Origin: Bacteroidales bacterium
GTDB taxonomy: Bacteria > Bacteroidota > Bacteroidia > Bacteroidales > P3
Assembly (NCBI GenBank): GCA_017480785.1
Contig: JAFURZ010000001.1
Span: forward strand, 1-52,594
Direction of reading: 5' to 3'
DNA: 52,594 nucleotides
Shown here: positions 1-11,200 of the stretch, one piece after another
How the letters are laid out: every line of letters starts with the position of its first letter
Numbering within the stretch: position 1 is the stretch's first letter
Position numbers and translations under genes: made by a program
The notes under the pieces: model-generated
Seen by the model: the letters and a program-made list of their open reading frames with translations, nothing else
The model's database searches: none
Told to the model about the DNA's origin: nothing

Positions 1-1989
1 GTCGTCGGCGACGAGGACGAGGATGTATGTACCGTCGGGGCGCGCGGAGAGGTCGGCGGCATAGCGCCCGCCGCCCAGCGGGGTGACCGGCAGGGGCTCG
101 GCGATGCCGTCCATGGCGGCGACCCAGGCCTCACGCAGCGGCCGGTCCTTCATGTCGATGGTGAGCCTTCCGGTCGTGGGGTTGGGATAGCGCACCACCG
201 TCAGCTCCTCTTCCTCCACCGTCACACACACCGTCGTGTCCCTTGGCCGCACATAGGTTCTCGAAAAAGCAGGGTCGTTGTACTTGGCGATGCAGGCAAA
301 ATAGGAACCGCGGGAAGGCGTGAGAATGGAGCCAAAGGCGGCATCGGAAGATAGGCGGTTGATTAAATATAACGAACTATCATAAATATTGATTGGGCCA
401 GGTTGATTTGTTGAAGAACAGGATTGATAATCTATACCTTCTATAAGGTTGCAGTTGTAATCAAACACTCCAAGACATATTCCCGGAGACGGGTTGTGGG
501 AGGTGGTGTAAGACTGGTCTGGGAAAACAATGCTGTCACGATAAAGAGACTGTACAAATATCCTGTTTTTGCTACATGCGATGTTGCCACTTGCCCTTCC
601 CAGAAGAAAAGAGCAACCGGATGTTGTCACCAACTGCCCATAGTTTTTTAATTTCATGTTATTTCTGTCAAAGACAACTATACATGTATTACCATGGAGA
701 TTTGTTGGCGTTCCATTAATTTTGAAGTATGAATTATCTGTGTTAATATCAGGGTATCCAATAATATTTTTTCTTGGGGAGCATGCCATAATAACGTAAT
801 TGCTGTCATAATCAAAAGTTATCGCTTCAATTATGCTGAATATCTTTGCCTGAAAAGAAAGTGTATCAGTTATTGTGTCCTCAATCATTATTACTGATTC
901 TGGTACAAGTTGTGGGGTATATCTAATAGTAAAATATTTCTCTGCGTGCCATTTGTCATTTACTTTAAAGAAGATACCGTTTACGGTATCCAAACCGACT
1001 GTGGCTGTATGATTCAAAATCGGATCATTCTGAATAATGGCATAAATGTTGTTGTCTTTGTCTATTTCAAGATGAGTTCTGGCACAGTTTATACCCGATG
1101 CAGCAGTCTGAAACACATATTTACTATCAAGGAGCGTATCAAAATGAGGTGCAAATTTTAGCAATTGCGGGGTGGTACTTCTTGAACTGTCAGCACTTAC
1201 ACATCCTACTTCACGTTGGTCACACCAGAATTTTATAGCTCTAATAGAACCATTTTCCACAGAATAGTCCGGTATTGCATAGTCGAATGCCCAGCGACTG
1301 ATGAATATATTCCCCTCGTTGTCAAATGCAAATGACGGATGGGTTATTTCCATGTTGACATAACAAGGGAGAGTATCGTTTTGTAAACTATTATGACTCA
1401 CAATATCATTAAATTCCGAGTCAAGAAAAGTTTTTTGCAAAAAATGCTGTTCTATAGCATTTCCTGAAAAATCGAAGGTAACCAAGGCGAGACATGTACT
1501 ATAATTCATATGTTTATTACACATTGGATAGTTGGGCCAGGGATTATCATTATTAAGACCGGAAGGCAGTACCAAGGTATCAAGGTAAAAAAGATAGTGA
1601 TAGTTTGTTGCCAGCGGCATAGTAATAAGACATGCAAAAGAACTATCTCCAACTAATTTGATATCATGAGGGGTGTTGATTCCTCCATTGCCATAGACGA
1701 TTTTGTGCCACAGCATATTTCCTTCAGGTGAAATCTTCGCAACAATAACTCCGTGGTCGGCCTGTTTTGATTGATTAACTATACTCAAAAAAGGAACTTC
1801 ATTCTCCCAGCAGGTGTTGAAGTTGATGGAGCCCAGGATGTAGAGGTTGCCCAGGCTGTCGGTCACCGACCCCACGATGGAGGCCTGCTCGCCCGGGGCA
1901 TAGCCGCGGACCCACTCAAATTGCTGCGCCACGGCATTTCCAGCCGTCAGCACAAAGATGACAACAATAGTCAGAAAACTGTTTTTCAT
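1..1989 (-). CDS. T9SS-secreted beta-propeller-like (SBBP) protein, partial (3' end outside window)
   Basis: An open frame of 663 codons runs from the ATG at 1989 to the left edge with no stop. The N-terminus (MKNSFLTIVVIFVLTAGNAVAQ) is a signal peptide. Short segments such as TDSLGNLYILGS, ISPEGNMLW, FDNEGNIFIS and IDKDNNIYAI resemble SBBP/beta-propeller blades of secreted Bacteroidota proteins. The last visible residues (VVRYPNPTTGRLTIDM ... DGTYILVLVAD) match the type A T9SS C-terminal sorting domain, so only a few codons are missing. Such proteins cross the outer membrane by T9SS and are anchored or released. Base composition is odd: the ends are GC-rich like the rest of the window, while about 330-1780 is clearly AT-rich. 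The substrate or ligand cannot be told. Confidence 0.85.
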   Translation of the reverse strand, partial: MKNSFLTIVVIFVLTAGNAVAQQFEWVRGYAPGEQASIVGSVTDSLGNLYILGSINFNTCWENEVPFLSIVNQSKQADHGVIVAKISPEGNMLWHKIVYGNGGINTPHDIKLVGDSSFACLITMPLATNYHYLFYLDTLVLPSGLNNDNPWPNYPMCNKHMNYSTCLALVTFDFSGNAIEQHFLQKTFLDSEFNDIVSHNSLQNDTLPCYVNMEITHPSFAFDNEGNIFISRWAFDYAIPDYSVENGSIRAIKFWCDQREVGCVSADSSRSTTPQLLKFAPHFDTLLDSKYVFQTAASGINCARTHLEIDKDNNIYAIIQNDPILNHTATVGLDTVNGIFFKVNDKWHAEKYFTIRYTPQLVPESVIMIEDTITDTLSFQAKIFSIIEAITFDYDSNYVIMACSPRKNIIGYPDINTDNSYFKINGTPTNLHGNTCIVVFDRNNMKLKNYGQLVTTSGCSFLLGRASGNIACSKNRIFVQSLYRDSIVFPDQSYTTSHNPSPGICLGVFDYNCNLIEGIDYQSCSSTNQPGPINIYDSSLYLINRLSSDAAFGSILTPSRGSYFACIAKYNDPAFSRTYVRPRDTTVCVTVEEEELTVVRYPNPTTGRLTIDMKDRPLREAWVAAMDGIAEPLPVTPLGGGRYAADLSARPDGTYILVLVADD

Positions 1990-2190
1990 ATCGTTACACG
2001 GTTTTTTAAGGTTAATAATGCATGTTCTTTTCTCACCGCAAAATAACAAATAATATTTGAATAATGCAAGTTTTTGTTTTTTTACACGAATGGCCATAAA
2101 TATCCATGAATTGGCATAAATCCATTTTTGAACATTCGCGGCCATTGGCGGCAATTCGTGTTGTACGAATCCTCCTGCGGACAGTGCGCC

Positions 2191-2416
2191 CGCTCGCCGG
2201 GCGAGCGAAATCCTGTAAATCCTGTAGATTGTTCCGCTGCGCGGCAGCACACACATATCCATAGGAGCATGTATTTACAGGATTTACGGATTACGCCCGC
2301 AGGGCGGGAAAGAGGTCGCGTCTCTTCGAGACGCAGAGGCTCTGCCTGCTGGCTGTCACCACATTGCGCCTTCGGCTTATGTGGTGTTACTGAGAGTATC
2401 ACCTCTCCGAGGTGAT
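2191..2416. repeat. Cluster of back-to-back hairpins
   Basis: Successive inverted repeats: CGCTCGCC/GGCGAGCG (2191-2207); AAATCCTGTAAAT (2208-2220) with its reverse complement near 2274-2286, enclosing GCTGC-GCG-GCAGC; CCCGC-AGG-GCGGG (about 2296-2308); GCGTCTC/GAGACGC (2318-2334); CACCACAT/ATGTGGTG (2357-2386); ATCACCTC-TCC-GAGGTGAT (2398-2416). None is followed by a U-tract in either direction, so simple terminators are unlikely. Confidence 0.8.
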
Positions 2417-2461
2417 TATAGGTTTTTGGAGGCTTGGGGGAAAAGTGGGCGGAGTGGGAAA

Positions 2462-2503
2462 GTTAGGTACTTTTGTGGGCAAGTTGGGTACTTTCGTGGG
2501 TCG
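2462..2503 (+). repeat. Two tandem copies of a 21-nt repeat
   Basis: The units share the pattern AAGTTRGGTACTTTYGTGGG and stand head to tail. Each contains TACTTTTG or TACTTTCG, which look like the -7 promoter box (TAnnTTTG) of this phylum, but no -33 TTTG is suitably placed. Confidence 0.75.
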
Positions 2504-2576
2504 ATTTTGGGGTTTCCGGCAAAAGGGCCTTATATTGGGGGCCGTCGACCTCCCCCGAGGGGCGATAACAAAATTG

Positions 2577-2607
2577 TTTGGTGAATGGAATATTTTTTGT
2601 ACTTTTG
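2577..2607 (+). promoter_or_regulatory. Bacteroidota-type promoter of the T9SS plug gene
   Basis: TTTG at 2577-2580, a 19-nt spacer, then TACTTTTG at 2600-2607. The -7 box ends only 4 nt before the ATG at 2612, so transcription should begin at or next to the start codon. Confidence 0.8.
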
Positions 2608-2611
2608 CAAC

Positions 2612-3904
2612 ATGAAAAGGATGATACTCGCAACAGTTTGCCTGCTGGCGCTGAGCCTGCAGGGCCAAACGGAGACCGGAGAACGCAGGGCGGGAAACGG
2701 CGTGGTCGTCGACTCGGCGTGGCGCGCCGACGTGAAGACGGTGCAGCTGTACCGCCGCGGGGCTGAGCTGGACTTCCCCCTGCTCGTACTGGACCAAGGC
2801 GGGGAGCTGGTGCTGGAGTTCGACGTGCTGAATGCCGAAGCCGAAGAGCTGCTGTGGCGCCTCAGCCACTGCGACCGCCACTGGGTGCGCGACGGGCTGG
2901 AGCCCGACGAGTTCCTGACGGGCTTTGCCGAAGGGCCGGTAGAGGAACACGACTTCTCGTTCACAACCCTGAAGGACTATGTGCACTACCGCACCGTGGT
3001 GCCGGGTGGGCCGTTTGCGAAGTTCACCCACTCGGGCAACTATGTGGTCGAGGTGGTGGCTCCGGCGGCAAGAGGCGACGGCACCGAGACGGTGCTGCTG
3101 ACGCGGCGCTTCTGCGTGAGCGAGCAGTCGGTGCCGGTGCGGGCCGAGGTGGGGCGCCCCTACGACGGGGTGGCCACGGAGCGCCGGCAGGAGGTGGACG
3201 TGACGGTGGGTGGCGGACAATGGGGGACGGTCAACGAGCAGTGGACCCACGTGGTGGCACAGCAGAACGGCCGGCTCGACAACCGCCGCGAGCTGGTGCT
3301 GAGCGGGCACGACCGGGGGGCCTTGGCCTACCGCCAGCGGCCGCAGAACATATTCGACGGAGGCAACACGTTCAGGTACTTCGACTGCAGCAACCTGCGG
3401 ACTCCGATGTACAACGTGGCACGCGTGGAGGAATACGGCGGCGAACAGTTTGTGCTGCTGAGGCCGGAGGAGGACCGCTCGCGCAAGCACTACACGACCG
3501 AGACCACCCTGGCCGGCGGCATGAAGGTGAACATCTGGGACCGCGACAATCCGACGCTGGAGGCCGACTATGTGTGGGTGAACTTCAGCCTGCCCATGGC
3601 ACAGCCGATGCTGGACGGGAGCGTGTATGTGGTGGGGGCGTTGACCGACTGGCAGATGGACTCGGCGAGCCGGATGGACTACAACCCCACCCACCGGGCC
3701 TACACGAAACGCCTGCTGCTGAAGCAGGGCTACTATGCCTACCAGCTGCTGGTGGCAGGGCCCGCAAAGAAGGGGCTCTCGGCGACGGCCTCGATAGAAG
3801 GCGACCACTTCGAGACGCCCAACCGATATACCATATACGTGTACCAGTACAGTCCGTCGGACAGGGCCGAGCGGCTGCTGGCGGTGCAGAGCGTCACCCC
3901 CTGA
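2612..3904 (+). CDS. Type IX secretion system plug protein (DUF5103 family)
   Basis: A 430-residue protein with signal peptide MKRMILATVCLLALSLQG. Sequence and length fit the DUF5103 family, known as the plug protein that closes the SprA translocon channel of T9SS on the periplasmic side. Typical elements are FEFD/LEFDVL near the N-terminus, the HCDRHW segment, the NTFRYFDCSNLR stretch and a late DYVWVNF...VYVVGALTDW region. I chose the ATG at 2612, not the in-frame ATG at 2585, because the -7 box lies between them and the signal peptide starts at 2612. The 3' end overlaps tilS by 11 bp in convergent orientation. Its presence agrees with the T9SS cargo genes nearby. Confidence 0.85.
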   Translation: MKRMILATVCLLALSLQGQTETGERRAGNGVVVDSAWRADVKTVQLYRRGAELDFPLLVLDQGGELVLEFDVLNAEAEELLWRLSHCDRHWVRDGLEPDEFLTGFAEGPVEEHDFSFTTLKDYVHYRTVVPGGPFAKFTHSGNYVVEVVAPAARGDGTETVLLTRRFCVSEQSVPVRAEVGRPYDGVATERRQEVDVTVGGGQWGTVNEQWTHVVAQQNGRLDNRRELVLSGHDRGALAYRQRPQNIFDGGNTFRYFDCSNLRTPMYNVARVEEYGGEQFVLLRPEEDRSRKHYTTETTLAGGMKVNIWDRDNPTLEADYVWVNFSLPMAQPMLDGSVYVVGALTDWQMDSASRMDYNPTHRAYTKRLLLKQGYYAYQLLVAGPAKKGLSATASIEGDHFETPNRYTIYVYQYSPSDRAERLLAVQSVTP

Positions 3905-5216
3905 GGGAGAGGCGCAGGACGGAGCGGGTGGTGTCGGTGATACGGTAGCGGTGGTCGATGCGGAGGCCGACGACCCACACGATACGGTCGTCGGGGGTGA
4001 CCAGCACGTGCACATGCCGCTTTTCGACGGCATTGAGCTTACAATCCTTCAGGAAATCGCTGACCAGGCGCAGGTGCTCCATGCCGAGCGGCATGAAGCG
4101 GTCGCCGTCGCGCCAAGGGCGAAGGGTGAGCGGCTGGTGCACGGAGCCGGCATCGACATACTCGATGGAGCGCGTCTCACGGCCTTGGACGGGGGAAGGC
4201 ATCCCGCCACGCGGGATGGCACTCACCTCGACCTCTGGGGCCACAGGCTCCATACGCCGGACGACCAGCAGCCGGTCGCGGTCGACGACAGCCTCGTGGG
4301 TGGCGGAGAAGAAACGGCTGCCTGTGGTGGGGGCGGGCAGCTGCGCCATCAGGTCGGCCACGGTGGCGGCATTGAAACCATAAGGACGCAACAGCTCAAA
4401 GAGCAACGTGGAGCGCGGCGAGAGCGCGGCCAGGTCGGCAAGGTTGTAATGGAGGTAGTCGAAGCCGAAGGGGGAGTGTCCGCTGTGGCGCAGGGCTGAC
4501 CGCAAGCTATCGACGTATGCGTTGAAGACCAGCTCCGTGTCGGCCAGGCGTTGCATGTTGGCCTCCATGGTGCTGTCGACCGAGGGATAAAGCTCGCGGA
4601 GCAGCGGCATCAGCTGGTGGCGGATGCGGTTGCGGCGCGCGGCGAGCTCGCTGTTGGTGCTGTCTTCGACATAGGCCAGCCGGTGCTTGATGACGTAAGC
4701 GTCGATGTCGGCCCGCGAGAAGCAGAGCATGGGACGGACCAGGGAGACGCCGCAGAAGGGCGAGGAGGGCCGGATGCCGTGCAGGCCTGCTATGCCTGTG
4801 CCACGGAAGAGGTTCAGGAAGAAGGTCTCGATGGAGTCGTCGCGATGATGGGCGGTGGCGAGCACGGGGTAGCCGTGTTCGTGGCACTGCCCGGCCAGCC
4901 ACTCGTAGCGCAGGTGGCGGGCGGCTTCCTCTATGCCCATGCCGGAAGAACGGGCATAGGCGTGGGTGTCGAAACCGATGGTGTGGAACGGCACTCCATA
5001 GTCGGCGGCCAGCTGGCGTGCGAACGCCTGGTCGCGGTCGCAGTCGACGGGGCGCAGGTGGAAGTTGCAGTGGGCGACGGCAAAGGGGATGCCGGCACGG
5101 GAGAAAAGGTGTGCCATGCACACCGAATCACGGCCGCCACTTACGGCCAGCAGCACCTTCGCGCCGGAGGGGAGAAGGTGCTGCTGGGTAAGATACTCTT
5201 GAAAGCGGTCGAGCAT
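3894..5216 (-). CDS. tilS: tRNA(Ile)-lysidine synthase TilS
   Basis: A 440-residue cytoplasmic enzyme that attaches lysine to C34 of tRNA-Ile(CAU), using ATP, so that it reads AUA. The PP-loop ATPase motif SGGRDS lies near residue 28, followed by HCNFHLRP and the TAHHRDDSIETFFLNLFRG segment, all typical of TilS; the C-terminal part resembles the TilS substrate-binding domain (LRPWRDGDRFMPLGM). ATG at 5216 overlaps the TGA of the giant upstream gene as TGATG; a GTG just upstream at 5219 is an alternative. No promoter is visible between them, so expression probably depends on the 11.8-kb upstream gene or on an internal promoter. Confidence 0.95.
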   Translation of the reverse strand: MLDRFQEYLTQQHLLPSGAKVLLAVSGGRDSVCMAHLFSRAGIPFAVAHCNFHLRPVDCDRDQAFARQLAADYGVPFHTIGFDTHAYARSSGMGIEEAARHLRYEWLAGQCHEHGYPVLATAHHRDDSIETFFLNLFRGTGIAGLHGIRPSSPFCGVSLVRPMLCFSRADIDAYVIKHRLAYVEDSTNSELAARRNRIRHQLMPLLRELYPSVDSTMEANMQRLADTELVFNAYVDSLRSALRHSGHSPFGFDYLHYNLADLAALSPRSTLLFELLRPYGFNAATVADLMAQLPAPTTGSRFFSATHEAVVDRDRLLVVRRMEPVAPEVEVSAIPRGGMPSPVQGRETRSIEYVDAGSVHQPLTLRPWRDGDRFMPLGMEHLRLVSDFLKDCKLNAVEKRHVHVLVTPDDRIVWVVGLRIDHRYRITDTTRSVLRLSLRG

Positions 5217-8200
5217 CACTTCAGAATCATCTTGCGCATCTGCCGCTGTCCGTCGACTTCGATGCCGTAGTAGTAGACACCGGCGGCATAGGCTTCCATG
5301 TCGACCGTGATGAGGTGGCTACCGGCCGAATAGACGCGTTCGGCGCTATGGACTATGTGGCCCATGGCATCCATGACGAAGAAGCGCACGCGGGCGGCAT
5401 TAGGCAGGGTGAAGGGGATGGTGGTCTGCTGCGAGAAGGGATTGGGGTAGTTCTGCTCCAGAACCAGGCTCTCGCCATTGACAGAAGGCACACCCTCGAA
5501 ATAGTTGATGACGTCGACGATGGAGGTCTGGTCGTTGACCTGGTTGTGGTCGCCGGAGACCTCTCTAATGTAACCCGTGCCGATATACGTGCGGGTGGGC
5601 GACTTGGGGATGCGGCGGTCGAGCTCGAGGCGGAGTATTTCGCCCGGGACGACCTGACGCGTGACGGTGGTCTTGTTGGAGTCGCTTCCGTTGATGACGG
5701 CACGCATACGCAACTGTGCACGGTCGCCGGTGGCGATGTTGCCGATATTGCGTAACTCGAGGAAGACGCGGCAGTCGTTGTTGGCATTCTCCTCGACCAG
5801 GACACGCATCACCTCGATGTCGACAAACTGGTCGGCAAAGACTCCTGTGGTATCGTTCGACGAGTCGTTATCGCCATCGACATGCACGAAGGCATTGACA
5901 ATTCTGTAGCCCGAAGAACGCCAAGGCAGGCTGGTGGAGAAGCGATAGTAGCCGGTCTGAAGTGCCGCCAACGGGAGATAACGGCTGTAGGTCTCGCGGA
6001 CCATATTGGTGGTGTCGTTATCAATCCAGTAACCCACCTCGAAGTTATTGACACCACGGGCGCCGACATTGTCGATGACCAGTCCGATAAACGTCTCGGT
6101 ATGGTCGGAGGTGTCGACAATAATCGCCGAGGCCGCTATATCGGTAATCGACATGATGCCTTCGACATGCTTGCTGACAGTGTCGTTATAGATATAGTTA
6201 TTCGTGGGGCTCTTGATGATGCCCGTGATGTTCATCATACCCATCGGGGCAGTGATACGGCGATGGAACGTGTAGTTGTAGTATTCCAGCGACTCCAACG
6301 GCCGTCCGAGGAGTTCCTCGAAGTCCAGCGTCTCATCAACGCGGGTGATGCCGTTGACAATGTAGCTGGCCGTGGCGGTATAGATGGGGTCGACACCGAA
6401 ATTGCGGATACGCAGGGTGACCCTCACAGACGTGTCGCCTGCCACCACATGGTCGAGCGGAGAGAGAATCTCCTCGGCACTAATATCCTTGTCGAGCGGC
6501 ATGAGGGTGAACATCTGAGTCAACGTGTCGTTGTCGCGGTAGTTGTCGTCGGAGCGGGTGGTGAATGCCGTGATGTGGAATTCCTCGGGATAGTCGCTGG
6601 TGATGATGAAGGGAGAAGTGCACAGGAACGTGTCGGTGGCGCCAGGGGCGATGTAGCAGGTCACGTCGGTGTATTTGGCCAGATAGGTTCCGTGATGGGT
6701 ATAGCCGATACGGACACTCTTCAGCGTATCCCAGCCGTAGTTCATCACTACCACTTCGGGATAGATTGTCTGACCATACTTGGGAGCTTCGGGCTTGGTG
6801 AATCCCACCACACCAGCGTCAATCTTGGCCTGTGCACGACCAACGTTGAAGTCGTCCACGGCACATCCTTCACCGAACGACGAGGTGGTACTGGCGCCCA
6901 TCGGGGTGGTATAGACGATACGGAACTGCGTGTTTTCATTGAGGTCGTTCGTCATGCGCAACGAGGTGAAGCTGATGTCGTAGAGGCCATAAGTCTCACT
7001 GTTGGGCGAGGTGCCAGAGAAGACAGCATTCTCCATATCGGTGTACCAGTTGGTCGTCGAGTCGTGGTACAGTTTGACCCATTTCCGCTCGAAGTTGTAG
7101 TACTCGACATGCACGGTGCTGTTGTTTGTCAAGTTGCGGCGCAGACGGAGGGATATTGTGTCGGGTCGCACCACAGAGATGTTAATGATGGGGCTGTAGA
7201 GATAGCTCACACTGCCGCGTTTGCCGGTCACAATAGTACTGTTCAAGTCGGTGACCCAGGCATTCTCCCCAGAATAAGTGGTGTCGAGGCGAGACTTGTT
7301 GGGCATGCCACGACGCCAGAAGTTCTGGGTGTAGGACGAGTAGCTTCGCGGCGCGTACCAGTTGTCTATGCCTTCAAAGTCGTCAAACATAATTGGACGC
7401 ATGACAACCGGCCGGTGATACTCATATTCCAACCTATTGTTTGTGGAGTCGACGTCACCGGGCATGTTGTGCCAGATGGCGAGCGACGACGTTCTGAGGG
7501 GGAATACGTGGGCAGGCAGATCGACCACCGTACTTGTGCCAGCATCGAGAACTCCAGTCCACTGGATGACGCCTGACGCCGAGGTATCAATGGTGTCGCC
7601 GACAAAACGATAGTGAATGTCAACATTGTTGATGGCTGTTCTGCCACGGTTAGCCATGCGGAACTTAACCACTCTGGGAGCCTCGTCGCGGATGATATAG
7701 TCGCGCGGTGAGACAATCTGGGTGATAGCCAAATCACTTTCAGGAGCTTCATCGTCGACAAAGAGAAGGAAGTCGATGATATGGCCCTCTGTCGATTCGG
7801 ATTCATAACCCATCACCTTGACTCGCATCCTCATGTAGCCTAACGAAGCGGTGGAAGGAATAGTAACCAGACCTGAGAGGACCGAATCACTATAGAACAC
7901 TACATTATTCAGGACAGCCTCCGCACTTCCGGTACCAGGGGTAAACGACCCACTTCGGTCGAAGTCGATGTGCACATTGCCACGGCAACGGAACGGCAAC
8001 TCGGTAGCATCAAGAGGAGTCACCTGAATAAGGATGGAGTCGGAGGTGCCACGCGTCACATGAAGCACAGGGTAGTCGGGGTTGGAATAGTCTGCCAGAT
8101 TGGTGTAGGAGCGGTTCAACGGCGGTATATCCAAGTCAATGCCATTGAAGGAAACTCGCGTGATATCAAATCTGGTGTTCTCAGAGCTGGGGATATTTCC

Positions 8201-11200
8201 ATTGAAGGTGTTATAGGCATCCTGTGCCACCGTGCTAAAGGTATGGGCGAAACGCAGAGTGTCATTACGACGAGTGGCATCGTTGGTCAAATCAGTCCAC
8301 ACCATCAAGGAGTAGTTTTGTGCCGTCAACGGTGTCGGAATATTGAGTAGCGTATCGAATGTGTAGATATAGGTCTGGTCGGCGGCGATGGTCTCTCTCA
8401 CGGTATCCGTAACGGTTTGGATAATGTTATTACCACGCTTGAGCTGATAGGTAATGGGGAAGTTGGATTGTGCAGTCGTGCCATAGTTGGCAATCTGTAC
8501 ACGGACCGTATCATTCTCCATATAGACTCGGCTTCCCAACGGCGCCAACATGTGTTCGACTGCCACGTCGCGAGTCTTGCGCGGCATCACCGAGACATCC
8601 ACTTGTGAATAATAGCTCGGGCACTGTTTGTCGCTCAAGGCATTCAGATAGTAAGTCGAGTCGTGGAAATACTGCGGCGTGTTACTCCACTTCTTCGATG
8701 CATTGTACTGGGTGGGATTATAGAATGGAGCAATCGTTGAGTCGCGGTACCAACGGATTGCACGGCTGTTTTCCTGCTCGGCAGTCACCTCTCCCCACGT
8801 ACCATAGGCAAGCGTTGTGTCATGTCCTACCGGTGCCGCCGGCGTGTAATACGAATCCTTGATGGGCGAGCTAGTATTGTTCAGTGCGGTCGTATCATTT
8901 GCCTGAGTGATGTCGTATTGGAAGCTCACCCAACCCCTCACGCGAACCTTAATATTGGTAAATGTTCCGGTGGGATAAAGGTTGGCCAGGCTGTCAAAGG
9001 TGAACCAAATATCAGATTGCATGGGGAGAACGTTCTCGAGGACAACCGTTTGCTCCACCACATCGGGCAGCGTTGGAATAGTGACAGTATTGGGATTATA
9101 CAACTCGGTATGATAGCCTATCGTAAATGCAGTACCAGCCGGGAAGTCCTTGCTGCCTTCGTTCTTGACATTGATTTTGATTTCGGTATTATGCATACGG
9201 CAACCATCAGGTGTGTACGGGCTGGTAGCCGTCACCTTCAATGCAGACAGATTGAATGCAGGTGCCAGGTAGAACGGTTCGCTCATCTCATTATTATCCA
9301 GTGACTGGTCGTTATTGGCCACCACCACCACATGGATACGTTGAGTGTCAATGATGCCGAGGGTTGTCGGCACCATCACCGAGTCAACCTTCAGCTGAGC
9401 CGGCACGAATGTACCCAGATTCTTGGTAACCGAACGGGTAATTCCCTCATAACCTTCAATGTAGGCATACCACGTAACGTTAGATTCATTGGAAAGGCCA
9501 TTGTTATGGAACGCGGCCACCACCTTGACAGAGTCGGTCTCGACATTGTTCGGATTAGCCAGGCTTACCGGCAGCTCCGGCTTGCTGATGTACACCACAG
9601 CCATGTCGTGATTCAGTCTGTACTTCTCGTCAGCACCAATTGTCGGTCCAGGAATCTGAGGACGATTCTCTCCGTCAATATCGTCGACCACCTCGGTGCT
9701 GTACTGGGCTTTGGCTGCGAAGTTGGTCATTCTCAGATGCAGGTTGTCATTGGCCACAAAATAGGGTTCCTCGAACACGGAGTTACCATCCAGGGAAAGT
9801 GCATACTGCCAATCTGACAGGTTGTCTATGTTAGCACCTGCAAAGAACTTAGCAGAAGCATGCGTGAAGAAAGCGTTATAGTTGGATGTCGTCACCGTGT
9901 TGGCCTGCGTAATGTAGTACGCGTAACCATATCCGAAGTTGGATAGGATATTGTTCATCACCGTGAGCTGGGTCGCCGAAGCCCCGCAGTAGAAAGAATA
10001 AGTCAGGTTGTTGGCGCTGTTCAACTGATTGGCCGTACTGGAAGCAGTGACGTTACTGCCCTTCACACGGACTGTGTTGTACAACACTTTGACGTTTGTA
10101 CTCATGGAGTCAATCCAGATACCTGCCGACTTGGCCGGCGTGAGGCCGGCCGAACCTGTGCCATGGGTGCTAATCATATTGTTGACCACCACAGCAGGTG
10201 CGGTAAGCGTACCGACAACATTTTCCAACTGGATGCCACGTTTGGCGCCCTGACGCTCGTCCACCAGATAGATGGCATTCCTCTGAATAACCATGCTGTC
10301 TGTTGTGGCTGCCATGTAGATACCTATCAGCCCTCGGTTATTGGCCGAATTGCTCGAACGAATCTCGTTTTGGCTGATAATCACACGCTCAACATCACGC
10401 AAATTGATACCGCCACTGGCAAATTCACGGAACGTATTGTTGTAGATATGGAAGTTAGAATAATTGTTCTCCGCACCAACAGACTTGATGGCGTAATAGC
10501 CGCTGTCTGTCACCGTACCTGTAATAGTGAGGTTGGCGACGTTACCCTGGAGGACAATACATGAGGCGTTGGCATTGGTAATGGTACCCTTTACCTTAAT
10601 GTGGCAACTATCGACAAGGATATTGCTACCGTTCATCAACACCAATGCATGAGCATAGTTCACATTATTCGCCGTCGGGCGAGCCACTATCGTAAGGTTA
10701 TCAATACCCACATTGGAGGCACCGTCAAGCTTCAGCACATAGTTGGCAGCCTGGCTGGTCGATGCCGTCAACTGCACGTTCTCTCCCTGGCCGACAAAGC
10801 GGATAGTATTGACGGCCGAAGAGCCATATACATCATTCAACACCACCTGCTCCGTATAAGTACCCGGTGATACCAGGAACGTCACAGGACCTGCAATACC
10901 CACCTGGTTCAACGTGTCTACTGCCGCATTGAAGGATGAGAAGTCGGCCGTAGCATCGTTGAGCGCAATGGTGTAGTTTCCTCCACAAAGGCGCACCAGG
11001 AACGTGGTACGGATGGTGTCGTTGTTGGTGATGGTGTCGCCGGATACACTGACTATCGCCGTCACAGTATGACGTCCGGGGGACAGCGTCCTGTTCAGCA
11101 AAGTGAAGTTATAGGTATTACCCGCGGCAAACGAGTCAATGACGACAACCGAATCAAGAGCCATGTCGTCCAGGTAGTAGTAGAGGGTCATGGTGTCAAA

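Larger units (their letters stand above)
1990..2611. other. Gene-free divergent region with hairpin cluster and direct repeats
   Basis: This 622-nt stretch separates two divergent T9SS-related genes. No convincing protein gene is present. It holds an AT-rich part (2040-2130), short degenerate repeats around CACGAAT/ATTCGTG, a cluster of hairpins (2191-2416), a 21-nt direct repeat (2462-2503) and the promoter of the plug protein gene (2577-2607). Confidence 0.7.

Noticed and set aside
2399-4033. 544-codon open frame on the minus strand opposite the plug gene
   Set aside because: High GC gives stop-poor shadow frames; the protein is His/Arg/Pro-rich and low in complexity, while the plus strand encodes a recognised family.
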